Part shown: one piece after another, positions 1-6,512 of the stretch
How the letters are laid out: each line of letters begins with the position of its first letter
Position numbering within the stretch: the stretch's first letter is position 1
Source of the DNA: Candidatus Pacearchaeota archaeon
Lineage (GTDB): Archaea > Nanobdellota > Nanobdellia > Pacearchaeales > UBA284
DNA: 8,789 nucleotides
NCBI GenBank assembly: GCA_023511755.1
Contig: JAIMAW010000015.1
Location: 1-8,789, forward strand
Reading direction: 5' to 3'
The notes under the pieces: generated by a model
Database searches by the model: none
What the model was told of the DNA's origin: nothing
The model's input: only the letters and a program-made list of their open reading frames with translations
Program-made: the position numbers and the translations under genes

Positions 1-135
1 TTGCTCGACATTTACCCAGTAGTAAATGCCCTCTGCATAATCATAGACATCTTCAATTTCATCCGGTTTTTGTTGTCTGAAATTTACGTTATCCAGCTGT
101 TCGTTTCCGGTGTAATATTTTTTTATTTTTTTCAG
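1..135 (-). other. Unassigned open frame at the window edge, no start codon seen
   Basis: On the minus strand a frame stays open from just after a TAA at 138-136 to the window edge. It reads as a hydrophilic peptide rich in Asp, Glu, Asn, Gln and Tyr, starting around YYTGNEQLDNVNF and continuing to DYAEGIYYWVNVEQ. The frame has no ATG, GTG or TTG; its first codon after the stop is CTG. It could be the 5' part of a gene with a rare start, the middle of a gene reached by frameshift, or a foreign piece joined by recombination or misassembly. It does not match the Rossmann-type second half expected for the neighbouring family-4 glycosyltransferase. The plus strand is also open here, as a hydrophobic peptide ending at the TAA near 142-144, so the coding strand is uncertain. 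I do not recognise the peptide. Confidence 0.3.
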
Positions 136-152
136 TTATTTTAATACCAAAT
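89..152 (-). other. Out-of-frame continuation of the glycosyltransferase
   Basis: Directly after the TAA that ends the glycosyltransferase reading (155-153), the frame shifted by one base reads KFGIKITEKNKKIL, then HRKRTAG and a TAA at 91-89. Family-4 glycosyltransferases usually carry a 'R-K-x-x-G-I-x-x-x-x-K-x-I-L' linker here, just before the second domain begins (I-L-F-V-G-R-L). The first 14 residues therefore look like the genuine continuation, displaced by a one-base insertion or similar event between about 181 and 153. After KKIL the expected F-V-G glycine loop is absent, so the resemblance stops at about position 113. The frame identification rests on the pattern alone. Confidence 0.45.
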
Positions 153-659
153 TTATTTCTTATTATACGTTGAATTTTTAATTATATGCGTTGCTGGATA
201 AAGCACTTCGATTTTATTTATAATTTTTTTAGAATTTAGATACTTTATTAATGCATTTTTGCTCGCCTCGCAATGCGGCATTATTTTTTTGCAGTATCTT
301 GAAGAAAGAAATTTCTCTATGATCCATTTTGTAAACCTATTTTTCAACAGTTTCTGGTTTATATGTGTAAATGAAAAGGGGTGTTCGATATCAATAACCC
401 ATGGCATTTTGTTCAAGATTAAAATGCCACGAGATGAGTGGATTATGTCTGCGTCAATTTTTGGCAAAAAGGCCATCCTTGGCAACTTTGATGCTCCCAA
501 TAATTTGCTTGCAGCTTCTTTCAATTTCTTTGTCTTATAATACCCCTCGCCCCCTTTTGTAGGAACCCTCATATATTGCACTTGCCTTGGAGGAAATGCG
601 AGAATTTCTGTGTATATCGCATGCTCTCCGAATAAAGGATAGACATTAATCTTTCTCAT
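153..659 (-). CDS. Glycosyltransferase family 4, N-terminal half, disrupted by frameshift
   Basis: This 168-residue product matches the N-terminal acceptor-binding half of a GT4-type (GT-B fold) glycosyltransferase. The diagnostic stretch is residues 70-95: A-D-I-I-H-S-S-R-G, then L-N-K-M-P-W-V-I-D-I-E-H-P-F-S-F. It is followed by LSSRYCKKIMPHCEAS (118-133) and K-I-E-V-L-Y-P-A (149-156), the usual approach to the interdomain linker. Family members usually have about 340-400 residues, so the nucleotide-sugar-binding domain is missing. The ATG at 659 overlaps the upstream methyltransferase stop as ATGA, implying translational coupling and a reliable start. The likely role is adding a sugar to the lipid-linked glycan on the cytoplasmic side of the membrane; donor and acceptor are unknown. 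The linker continues out of frame below 153, so the gene is probably inactive as written unless the base is an assembly error. Confidence 0.75.
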   Translation of the reverse strand: MRKINVYPLFGEHAIYTEILAFPPRQVQYMRVPTKGGEGYYKTKKLKEAASKLLGASKLPRMAFLPKIDADIIHSSRGILILNKMPWVIDIEHPFSFTHINQKLLKNRFTKWIIEKFLSSRYCKKIMPHCEASKNALIKYLNSKKIINKIEVLYPATHIIKNSTYNKK

Positions 660-1294
660 TTTTCCTTTTTCAATACAAACTTTATGTTTGTTCCTAAAGG
701 CAATCTAAAAATTTTTAAGGTTTTATTTATCCAATTCTTTTTTCCTATAAACCTAGGAAATTCGGTGTAATGTTCCACAATCTTAAAACCATTAGCCTTA
801 AACAACTTTATCCACGACGCTATATTTTTCTTACTTATGTGTGTTTTATCCTTATCACCTATTAGATTTCTTACAAATTTATTTGGGGTCTGCACAAAAA
901 GATAGCCTCCCTTTTTGATACACCTTCTTGCTTCTTTAATCCCCTTCTTAGGATTCTTAAGGTGCTCAAGAACACCCCACATAGTTATTATATCAAAAAA
1001 ATTATTCGTATATGGCCATCTTCTTTCTGCAGAAGCCACGCTTAAGTTTGCTTTTGTTATTTTTCTTGCTTTTTTTATTGCATATTCCGAGGTATCAAAT
1101 CCGTAACACACAAAATTTTTTTTAGCCTCTTGTAAGAAAAAGCCATAAGCGCAGCCTACATCCAATAACTTGCCTTTTTTCTTATATTCTTTGACCAACT
1201 CAAGGCGTGAGTGAATCAATGCATCCGCTTTAGCATAACCTCCTTTATAAGCAGAAGTTTTTCCTTCAAAATAAGCTCTTTCAAATTTCCCCAT
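656..1294 (-). CDS. Class I SAM-dependent methyltransferase
   Basis: This is a complete 212-residue Rossmann-fold methyltransferase of the Methyltransf_11/23 type. Motif I is LLDVGCAYGF (residues 43-52), with the acidic ribose-binding residue in FDTSEYA (D67). The post-motif region is FDIITMWGVLEHLKNP (100-115). GGYLFVQTPN (129-138) is the usual strand after the 'ikkGG' turn, and H152 with the W-x-x-x-F-x-x-x-G-F segment (161-170) fits the C-terminal cap of this group. Length is normal for the family. The ATG at 1294 lies only 6 bases below the restored end of the epimerase gene (1301), and the stop overlaps the next ATG by four bases, so the three genes look co-transcribed. O-methylation of a sugar in the N-glycan is a reasonable inference from position; a lipid or other small-molecule substrate cannot be excluded. 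Base composition is AT-rich like the flanking epimerase and glycosyltransferase. Confidence 0.85.
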   Translation of the reverse strand: MGKFERAYFEGKTSAYKGGYAKADALIHSRLELVKEYKKKGKLLDVGCAYGFFLQEAKKNFVCYGFDTSEYAIKKARKITKANLSVASAERRWPYTNNFFDIITMWGVLEHLKNPKKGIKEARRCIKKGGYLFVQTPNKFVRNLIGDKDKTHISKKNIASWIKLFKANGFKIVEHYTEFPRFIGKKNWINKTLKIFRLPLGTNIKFVLKKEK

Positions 1295-1300
1295 TTTAAT

Positions 1301-1375
1301 TCATCTTAGCAAATCAACAACTCTTTTGCTCACACCTGGCTCGCCATAAGGATTTTTAAAATCCTTACTTTTATT
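1301..1375 (-). other. Displaced C-terminal tail of the epimerase gene
   Basis: In the frame one base off from the epimerase reading, the minus strand gives K-S-K-D-F-K followed by NPYGEPGVSKRVVDLLR and a TGA at 1303-1301. The pattern N-P-Y-G-x-G-x-A/V-S-x-R-I/V-V is the standard C-terminus of non-hydrolysing UDP-GlcNAc 2-epimerases. This frame is closed by a TGA at 1378-1376, so the frame change must fall between about 1378 and 1355. Adding one A to the run in ATAAAAGT would join E-I-K to S-K-D-F-K-N-P-Y-G and give a protein of about 365-370 residues. It would also leave the usual short gap of 6 bases to the methyltransferase ATG. Confidence 0.8.
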
Positions 1376-2397
1376 TCATTATTTTCTATTTTTCTTATAA
1401 TCTTTCTAGCATAACCGGCATCAAGTTTTGTCAAAAAATTTATTCCAGTCGCTAAACCCTCTTGTCTTTCTGTTCTTTTTCTTAAAATTATGCACAGTTT
1501 CTTGAAAATCAAACTTTCTTCTTGGATCGAGCCACCATCAGTTATAAGGTACTTGCAATTTGCAAGCAAAAAAATAAAATTAAAATAGTCGACAAGAGGC
1601 ATTATCTTAATATTTTTCATTTTTTTAATTTCTTGCATCAAATTATATTTTTCTAAGTAATATTTTGTGTTATCATGCAAAGGCCACAATGCCTTAATTT
1701 TAATTGATTTCAAAATTTCAACAATTGCCTGCATTCTTTCTTTTGATTTTAGATTCTCGTGCCTGTGTAGATTTATTAATGCATAATCATAGTTAGGTTT
1801 TTTATATCTCTTTTTAGATATCTTATAAGAAATTAAAGCAGAATCTATTATGGTGTTGCCTATTTTGAATACCCTGCCCCTTTGATTTTCTTTCTCAAGA
1901 TTTTTTTTACTTCTTTCTGAAACTGCTAGCAGAATGTCAGAAAACTTGTCGCATATCCTTCTTGAAATTTCCTCTGGAAATGGCTCGAAAAGAGAGCCAG
2001 AACGTAAGCCAGCTTCGAGATGAACATTTTTCCATCGTTTTCCTGGATTCAAGAGCTGTGAAGAAGCGATGGCTGCTGCCGCACTACTCATTGTATCGCC
2101 ATGGTAAATAACATAACTTGGCATTAATTTCCTTATTTGCTTCTTTATTTTAAAAATCATCGAAAGGAACCATAATAAGGAGATTCTATTTACCTTAGAC
2201 CAGAATTTAGTACTTATTTTAGGTTCTTCGCTCAAGATAACATCGGGTTTCTTGACTCCAAACTCTTCGCAAGCCTTGCCTAATGGGTGCTGGCCAGTAT
2301 GTACAAACCAATATTTTTGCCTTCTTTTCTGTAGCTCTAGCATAACTGGCACGCATTTTATCAGTTCAGCTTTCGTGCCTAAGACTATGGCTATCAA
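1330..2397 (-). CDS. wecB: UDP-N-acetylglucosamine 2-epimerase (non-hydrolysing, WecB family), frameshifted near 3' end
   Basis: The enzyme interconverts UDP-GlcNAc and UDP-ManNAc in the cytosol. Family motifs run in order, numbered from the longer start at 2412: GTKAELIK (12-19), FVHTGQH (36-42), YHGDT (103-107), HLEAGLRSG (131-139), PFPEEISRR (144-152), GNTIIDS (185-191), NLHRHEN (214-220), PLHDN (244-248), TDGGSIQEES (291-300) and RKRTERQEG (311-319). These include the expected Asp106, Glu133, Glu147/148 and His residues of the active site. The family usually reads GTRPE where this protein has GTKAE. Two TTG starts are possible, 2412 and 2397. The second gives MIAIVLGTKAE, closer to the usual start, and lies about 25 bases from a TATA-like box. 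The reading ends at a TGA (1332-1330) in an atypical tail (VRILKILMASQV), and the true tail lies in another frame down to 1301. The substrate could be another UDP-HexNAc. Confidence 0.88.
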   Translation of the reverse strand: MIAIVLGTKAELIKCVPVMLELQKRRQKYWFVHTGQHPLGKACEEFGVKKPDVILSEEPKISTKFWSKVNRISLLWFLSMIFKIKKQIRKLMPSYVIYHGDTMSSAAAAIASSQLLNPGKRWKNVHLEAGLRSGSLFEPFPEEISRRICDKFSDILLAVSERSKKNLEKENQRGRVFKIGNTIIDSALISYKISKKRYKKPNYDYALINLHRHENLKSKERMQAIVEILKSIKIKALWPLHDNTKYYLEKYNLMQEIKKMKNIKIMPLVDYFNFIFLLANCKYLITDGGSIQEESLIFKKLCIILRKRTERQEGLATGINFLTKLDAGYARKIIRKIENNEIKVRILKILMASQV

Positions 2398-2418
2398 CGT
2401 GTAGTAAAGCAATTAGAT

Positions 2419-2426
2419 TTTATAAA
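2419..2426 (-). promoter_or_regulatory. TATA-like box upstream of the epimerase gene
   Basis: The minus strand reads AAAGTTTATAAAATC, with TTTATAAA at 2426-2419 preceded by purine-rich AAAG that could serve as a BRE. Its centre is about 25 bases from the TTG at 2397, the spacing expected for leaderless archaeal transcripts. A second TATA-like element (TATATAAA, 2435-2428) and a third (TTATAAA, about 2447-2441) lie just upstream, between the AglH-like stop at 2451 and the epimerase. This suggests the epimerase-methyltransferase-glycosyltransferase group has its own promoter, although AT-rich spacers produce such matches by chance. Confidence 0.45.
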
Positions 2427-2450
2427 CTTTATATATGACCTTTATAAGGC

Positions 2451-3458
2451 TTATAGAAGTACATAGATTATGACTAAAATTGCTAAGACAAGTTCAGAGA
2501 TTGCCAAGCCCGCTACAATATCTTTCTCGTAAACTTTATGGCATGGCTTGACTTTTTTCAAGAATTTTAGCATGCAATGCGTTAAACTATAAGTCTGTTT
2601 GTAAGGCGCTTCAAGTGAATTGTCTTTCTGAGGAATACCAAAATTCTCTGCCTTGAACTTGCTTCTTGCCTTGAGAATGCCTTCGATGATAAATGGAAGG
2701 AACAAAATGAATGCCGCCTTTTCAATATTTCCAAGAATTGCAAAGCATGCAATTAACGCACCAAGACTATATGTTAGACTATCCCCTGGGAACACTTTTG
2801 CAGGAAACTTATTGAACACAAGGAAAGCCAGCAAAGCAAAAACGATTATTGTTGCTATCAAGACAAGCCACAATTTTCCTTCGATAAATGAGATTGCGCC
2901 GAGAGTCATGAAAATAATAACCCCCAGTCCAGCCTCTAGGCCATTGTAGCCTGCAAGCAGGTTATAGCCATTCGTCGCTCCTACAACTCCGATGAGAACA
3001 AGAAACAAAGGATAAAGCAACCCAAAATCAACTGCTCCGAGAAAGGGAACAGACATAGTGCTCTGGCCAGCATTTATGACCATCAGCGGAATTGCTATAG
3101 GCACGGTCATCAAAATTTTAGCCCATCCTTTCAGTCCTTTTTTCCATCCAAGGATGTCATCGACAAAACCGATGAAACACGCAAGAAGCAAAGTTATTGT
3201 TAGTACCAGTATCTCAATTAGATTTGTTGGAGCCACGAGAATGAAAGTTTTGAAGAATACATAAAGCATTATTGTCAGTACAATTGAGATAACGACAGCT
3301 ATGCCTCCTGCCTCTGCCACAAGGGGTTTTTTGAACTTGTTCAAATCTGCTCCCTCTAGCTTGTTTTTTTTCGCAATGCTTATCCACCATTTTACAAGAC
3401 CAAGGCAGACAAAGAATACTACAATGACATGCAAGAGGGCTATCAAAATTTCTTCCAT
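2451..3458 (-). CDS. aglH: UDP-GlcNAc:dolichyl-phosphate GlcNAc-1-phosphate transferase (AglH/DPAGT1/ALG7-like)
   Basis: This polytopic membrane enzyme transfers a HexNAc-1-phosphate from UDP-sugar to dolichyl phosphate, the first step in building the N-glycan carrier lipid. It has 335 residues and about ten hydrophobic segments. Family motifs: GFVDDILGWKKG (97-108, with catalytic-type Asp100-Asp101 and Lys106), NGYNLLAGYNGLEAG (163-177), FNKFPAKVFPGDSLTYSLG (215-233, the G-D-S/T motif), and a cytoplasmic loop with KFKAENFG (267-274) and LEAPYKQTYSLTH (282-294). This last loop is the archaeal and eukaryotic GPT form rather than the MraY or WecA form. The ATG at 3458 lies 25 A-rich bases after the AglB stop, with no clear ribosome-binding site, consistent with co-transcription with aglB. 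The sugar is assumed to be GlcNAc from homology; a different UDP-HexNAc is possible. No lesion is visible. Confidence 0.9.
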   Translation of the reverse strand: MEEILIALLHVIVVFFVCLGLVKWWISIAKKNKLEGADLNKFKKPLVAEAGGIAVVISIVLTIMLYVFFKTFILVAPTNLIEILVLTITLLLACFIGFVDDILGWKKGLKGWAKILMTVPIAIPLMVINAGQSTMSVPFLGAVDFGLLYPLFLVLIGVVGATNGYNLLAGYNGLEAGLGVIIFMTLGAISFIEGKLWLVLIATIIVFALLAFLVFNKFPAKVFPGDSLTYSLGALIACFAILGNIEKAAFILFLPFIIEGILKARSKFKAENFGIPQKDNSLEAPYKQTYSLTHCMLKFLKKVKPCHKVYEKDIVAGLAISELVLAILVIIYVLL

Positions 3459-3483
3459 TTTTATTTTTTATTTTGTCTTTATT

Positions 3484-6441
3484 TTACTCCCCAAGATGAT
3501 CAAGAGTGGCCCAAGGGCCAGTATTTTGATTCCATCCCTCAGGGATTTCTAAATATTCTTTATATGTTTTGATATCTTCAGGATAATTTATTTTCCATAT
3601 TTTTATAGGCCCTATAAAATCGCCGGCATAGACGAAATCGCCGACGCTTACATTCAGCTGTTTCAACTGCTCTATAAACAGAGCATCTTGCTTATGCACG
3701 AGCTCAAAATTCTCGCTTTCATCGAACAAATATAGTTTTACCCATTCTGCGTTTAGAGCTTTCTCGCTTAAGTACAGGGCGGCCCCAAGGCTCTTTATTC
3801 CCTGTTGTGTTACTCTTGGAATGAAATACAATGCTCCTGTAATCAACTCCTGCTCTTTTTTTTCAAACTCTTTCCACTCGCCGTTTATATAAGCATATCT
3901 AATTGGAACCCTATATTGTTTCCCATCATAAAATATCACAGCTTTGATTTCCTTTATCGTGCCTTTTTCTTTGTCAGTTACCATGATAAAGCCACCGATT
4001 ATTGCCTGGGCCCTCGGGAAACTGTAATTCTCCCACCCGATATCTTGGTCAACCATTGAACCGCCGACATAGACGTAAGCTGTCTCATTCTTTGTTTCCT
4101 GGGTCTGTTTCTCATCCAGGACAAAGGTATTTATCCAGCTTAGCCTGTCGTGACCTGTTTCATCCGAACCTATACTGCTATAAGCAGGATACTTACCTAC
4201 ATCTGTCGAGTCTATCAATAAATAATCGGCACCATAGCTCTTGCACAATCGTAATGCTGTTTTCTCATTCTGCGCTGTAAGCAAATAACGCCCTATTAAA
4301 TGATCCCAATACTCTGTAAAATGTCCACCATCTGTCACAGTTGCTCTTTTCCCTATAGTCTGGACCCAATAGCCATAATCCCACCAGTGTATAAACAAGG
4401 CGTCCTCAGTAGTATTCTCTCTGACCCATGCCATGGCTTTTTGCCATTGTTGATAATAAGCCCCTGGTACAGTGGCCCTAGCGCTAGCCACGGTGGCTTG
4501 CTCATAAACCAAGAAAGTTCCGAGCAGAAGGAATATTATCGAAAGCACAGAACAAAACACGAGGATCTTCTCCCACCTTTGGTTTATGATTACCATATAC
4601 GCGATAAGAGCAGCCAAAAGCACGAAGAGGGCTATCATCAATAATTTAGGAGAATACTGTGTGATCAGTATTGATGCGATGACTATCAAGATGGCCCCCA
4701 AAACAAGCGGGTAATAATCCTTCTTATCATGATAAGTAAAAAGTTTCAACGGCAACAGAGATGCAACAAGAATAAAGCCAGGACCTGCTATAAAAAAAAG
4801 TCTAATGGCTCCTCTCGAGGCGAGTATCATCCAGAACACAAATGCCAAGACAAACAGATATGCGAAATGGATATTTTTGTAGCTCTCCAGAGTTTCGTCA
4901 TCTTTCTTTATGTACGCCTTGAGATATATAAACAAGACAGCGAAGAGGAACACAAATAAGCCACCGAAATACAATACTTGGCTGAGTGGATTCTCTCCGT
5001 TGAGCAGGAACATGCCCAAAAAAGGTTTGTTATCAGAGTATCTTGAAAAGATAAAAGTTGTTAAAAATAAGACAAAGAAGAAATTAATCCAGCCTTTCCT
5101 CTTTTTGTTAAAGTTTTTAGTGGCTTCATAGAACAAGAATATCATGCCTATGAAAAAAACCCAGAAGAAAAATGGAGTGAATTCATTGAACCAATCAACA
5201 AAATAAGGTTGCCTGTTTTCTGCAACAGTCAAGCCGACTCTGCCACGGCCAAAGGGATACAAAAGCCCTTCTTTGATAAACTTCGCCTTGTCCACAATGA
5301 AGCTAAAGCCGAAGAAAATTGTCACAAGAATCAGCCCTAAAACAAGTACAATTAAAACGCTGACCACCGAATGTGGAAGTTTTATTTTCTCTATACTCAG
5401 ACTTTCTTTTAATTTGGTGTTGTAAATAAGGTAGTCTCCAACGATGAAACTAAAAACTCCGAAAGCGAACAAAGTGTCCACGCCACTGAAGAAATTCCTG
5501 GTTCCGTTAAGCCCAGAAACCAGGAACACTAGTAGCATTGTTACTATAAGCCACACAGAATAGACAAACTTTTGCCTTTTGTCCATTTTATCAAGCAAGA
5601 ATGTCAGGAAAGCGAACAAGCTGAAGGTCATGAAGATAAACCTCACTCCGCCCCACACCCAGCTCATTAGCCCAGTAGATGTGCCTGCTATAAGCGCCAT
5701 TACTAAACTTTTATTGCCCTTGCTCTGCCATGCGCTCAAGAAACAATAGAATGCGAGCCAGAAGAAAAACATCCCCGGAGCTTCTTTTTCAGGAATCCCC
5801 GCCATAGTTCTATGCAGATAGCTAGGGAACACTGCAAGGAGCAGAGTAGCTATTAGTGCGATTGAAACCGAGTATATCAATTTTTTTTCGCTGTCTTTGA
5901 AAAGATACGATGAAAGTTTCTGGACGAACAAAAAGAAGAACAATAATCCTATGGCAAAACAGATGACCGGATAGATTATTGCAGCGTATTCTATCGTCAT
6001 ATCGCTAGAAAATATGCTCAAGAATTTATAGAGGTAGAAAATAGTATAGGGTATGAATGCTAGGCTTTGCGTCGGCACGCCGCCCAAGGGAGTATAACGC
6101 ATTATATCCATCTTAGGCAAAGTCCCTGTTTTTTCTATTGTTTGCGCATATCTTAAGAACAAGAAAGGGTCAAGGTCAGGGCCGAGAGTATATTGTCCAG
6201 TTGTTACATCTCTAAGATAAGGTATGTTCTGTGTCCTTGCCCAGGAACTGAACCCGATTATCGCAACCAAGAGGATTATTGTAATGATAATAATCCACAA
6301 CTTTGGATTGTTCTTGAGAATAGGGACAATCTTACTAAAATCTATCCCTTTCCTCCTATGTTCTATTTTCTTTAACTCTTTATCCTCGATCTCAATGTTC
6401 TCCTTAGCCTTTTCCTCTTCCATTTTGGTAAAATAAATCAT
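3484..6441 (-). CDS. aglB: Dolichyl-phosphooligosaccharide-protein glycosyltransferase (AglB/STT3)
   Basis: This is the catalytic oligosaccharyltransferase that moves a glycan from dolichol carrier to Asn in Asn-X-Ser/Thr on exported proteins, working at the outer face of the membrane. It has 985 residues. A charged cytosolic tail (1-45) is followed by about 13 membrane segments to about residue 645 and a globular external domain (about 660-985). The first acidic motif lies in GPDLDPFLFLRYA (87-99, D91). The second is GIPEKEAPG (215-223), where the usual D-x-E appears as E218-x-E220. The TIXE-type loop is TVAENRQP (405-412), and SRGAIRLFF (542-550) is also conserved. The signature WWDYGYW is at 686-692. 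Length fits the archaeal long AglB class. Two starts are possible, ATG 6441 and ATG 6423 (MEEEKAKEN); neither has a clear ribosome-binding site. It sits between flippase and AglH-like genes, as in an N-glycosylation operon. Confidence 0.96.
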   Translation of the reverse strand: MIYFTKMEEEKAKENIEIEDKELKKIEHRRKGIDFSKIVPILKNNPKLWIIIITIILLVAIIGFSSWARTQNIPYLRDVTTGQYTLGPDLDPFLFLRYAQTIEKTGTLPKMDIMRYTPLGGVPTQSLAFIPYTIFYLYKFLSIFSSDMTIEYAAIIYPVICFAIGLLFFFLFVQKLSSYLFKDSEKKLIYSVSIALIATLLLAVFPSYLHRTMAGIPEKEAPGMFFFWLAFYCFLSAWQSKGNKSLVMALIAGTSTGLMSWVWGGVRFIFMTFSLFAFLTFLLDKMDKRQKFVYSVWLIVTMLLVFLVSGLNGTRNFFSGVDTLFAFGVFSFIVGDYLIYNTKLKESLSIEKIKLPHSVVSVLIVLVLGLILVTIFFGFSFIVDKAKFIKEGLLYPFGRGRVGLTVAENRQPYFVDWFNEFTPFFFWVFFIGMIFLFYEATKNFNKKRKGWINFFFVLFLTTFIFSRYSDNKPFLGMFLLNGENPLSQVLYFGGLFVFLFAVLFIYLKAYIKKDDETLESYKNIHFAYLFVLAFVFWMILASRGAIRLFFIAGPGFILVASLLPLKLFTYHDKKDYYPLVLGAILIVIASILITQYSPKLLMIALFVLLAALIAYMVIINQRWEKILVFCSVLSIIFLLLGTFLVYEQATVASARATVPGAYYQQWQKAMAWVRENTTEDALFIHWWDYGYWVQTIGKRATVTDGGHFTEYWDHLIGRYLLTAQNEKTALRLCKSYGADYLLIDSTDVGKYPAYSSIGSDETGHDRLSWINTFVLDEKQTQETKNETAYVYVGGSMVDQDIGWENYSFPRAQAIIGGFIMVTDKEKGTIKEIKAVIFYDGKQYRVPIRYAYINGEWKEFEKKEQELITGALYFIPRVTQQGIKSLGAALYLSEKALNAEWVKLYLFDESENFELVHKQDALFIEQLKQLNVSVGDFVYAGDFIGPIKIWKINYPEDIKTYKEYLEIPEGWNQNTGPWATLDHLGE

Positions 6442-6482
6442 AGGTTATTCCAAGAGTTTACAAGATAAAGCAATATTTTCGG

Positions 6483-6492
6483 CTTTTATATC
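6483..6492 (-). promoter_or_regulatory. TATA-like box upstream of aglB
   Basis: In the 71-base spacer between the flippase stop (6513) and the aglB ATG (6441), the minus strand carries GATATAAAAG at 6492-6483 after an A-rich stretch that could act as BRE. Initiation about 25 bases downstream would fall near 6461, leaving a short leader of about 20 bases to ATG 6441 or about 38 to ATG 6423. No hairpin or U-run terminator for the flippase transcript is seen on this strand, so read-through from the flippase is equally possible. Confidence 0.4.
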
Positions 6493-6512
6493 TTTTGTTT
6501 TTATTTTTTTTG

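Noticed and set aside
1..144. Plus-strand open frame at the left edge as the C-terminus of a membrane protein
   Set aside because: Its hydrophobicity is what is expected from the complement of an acidic, Tyr/Asn-rich minus-strand frame. It cannot be excluded, but nothing favours it.
259..540. Plus-strand open frame inside the glycosyltransferase region
   Set aside because: It is antisense to a frame with clear GT4 motifs and shows no recognisable protein pattern.
2441..2451. CCTT-ATA-AAGG inverted repeat after the AglH-like stop
   Set aside because: A four-base stem with a three-base loop in AT-rich DNA is too weak to call a terminator or operator.
4300..4644. Plus-strand open frame of 114 codons, and others antisense to aglB
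   Set aside because: They lie opposite strongly conserved AglB coding sequence, including WWDYGYW, and have low-complexity, His/Ser/Pro-rich translations typical of shadows.
6501..6512. T-rich run on the plus strand after the flippase stop as a terminator
   Set aside because: On the transcribed strand this is an A-run, not a U-run, so it would not act as an archaeal terminator for these minus-strand genes.
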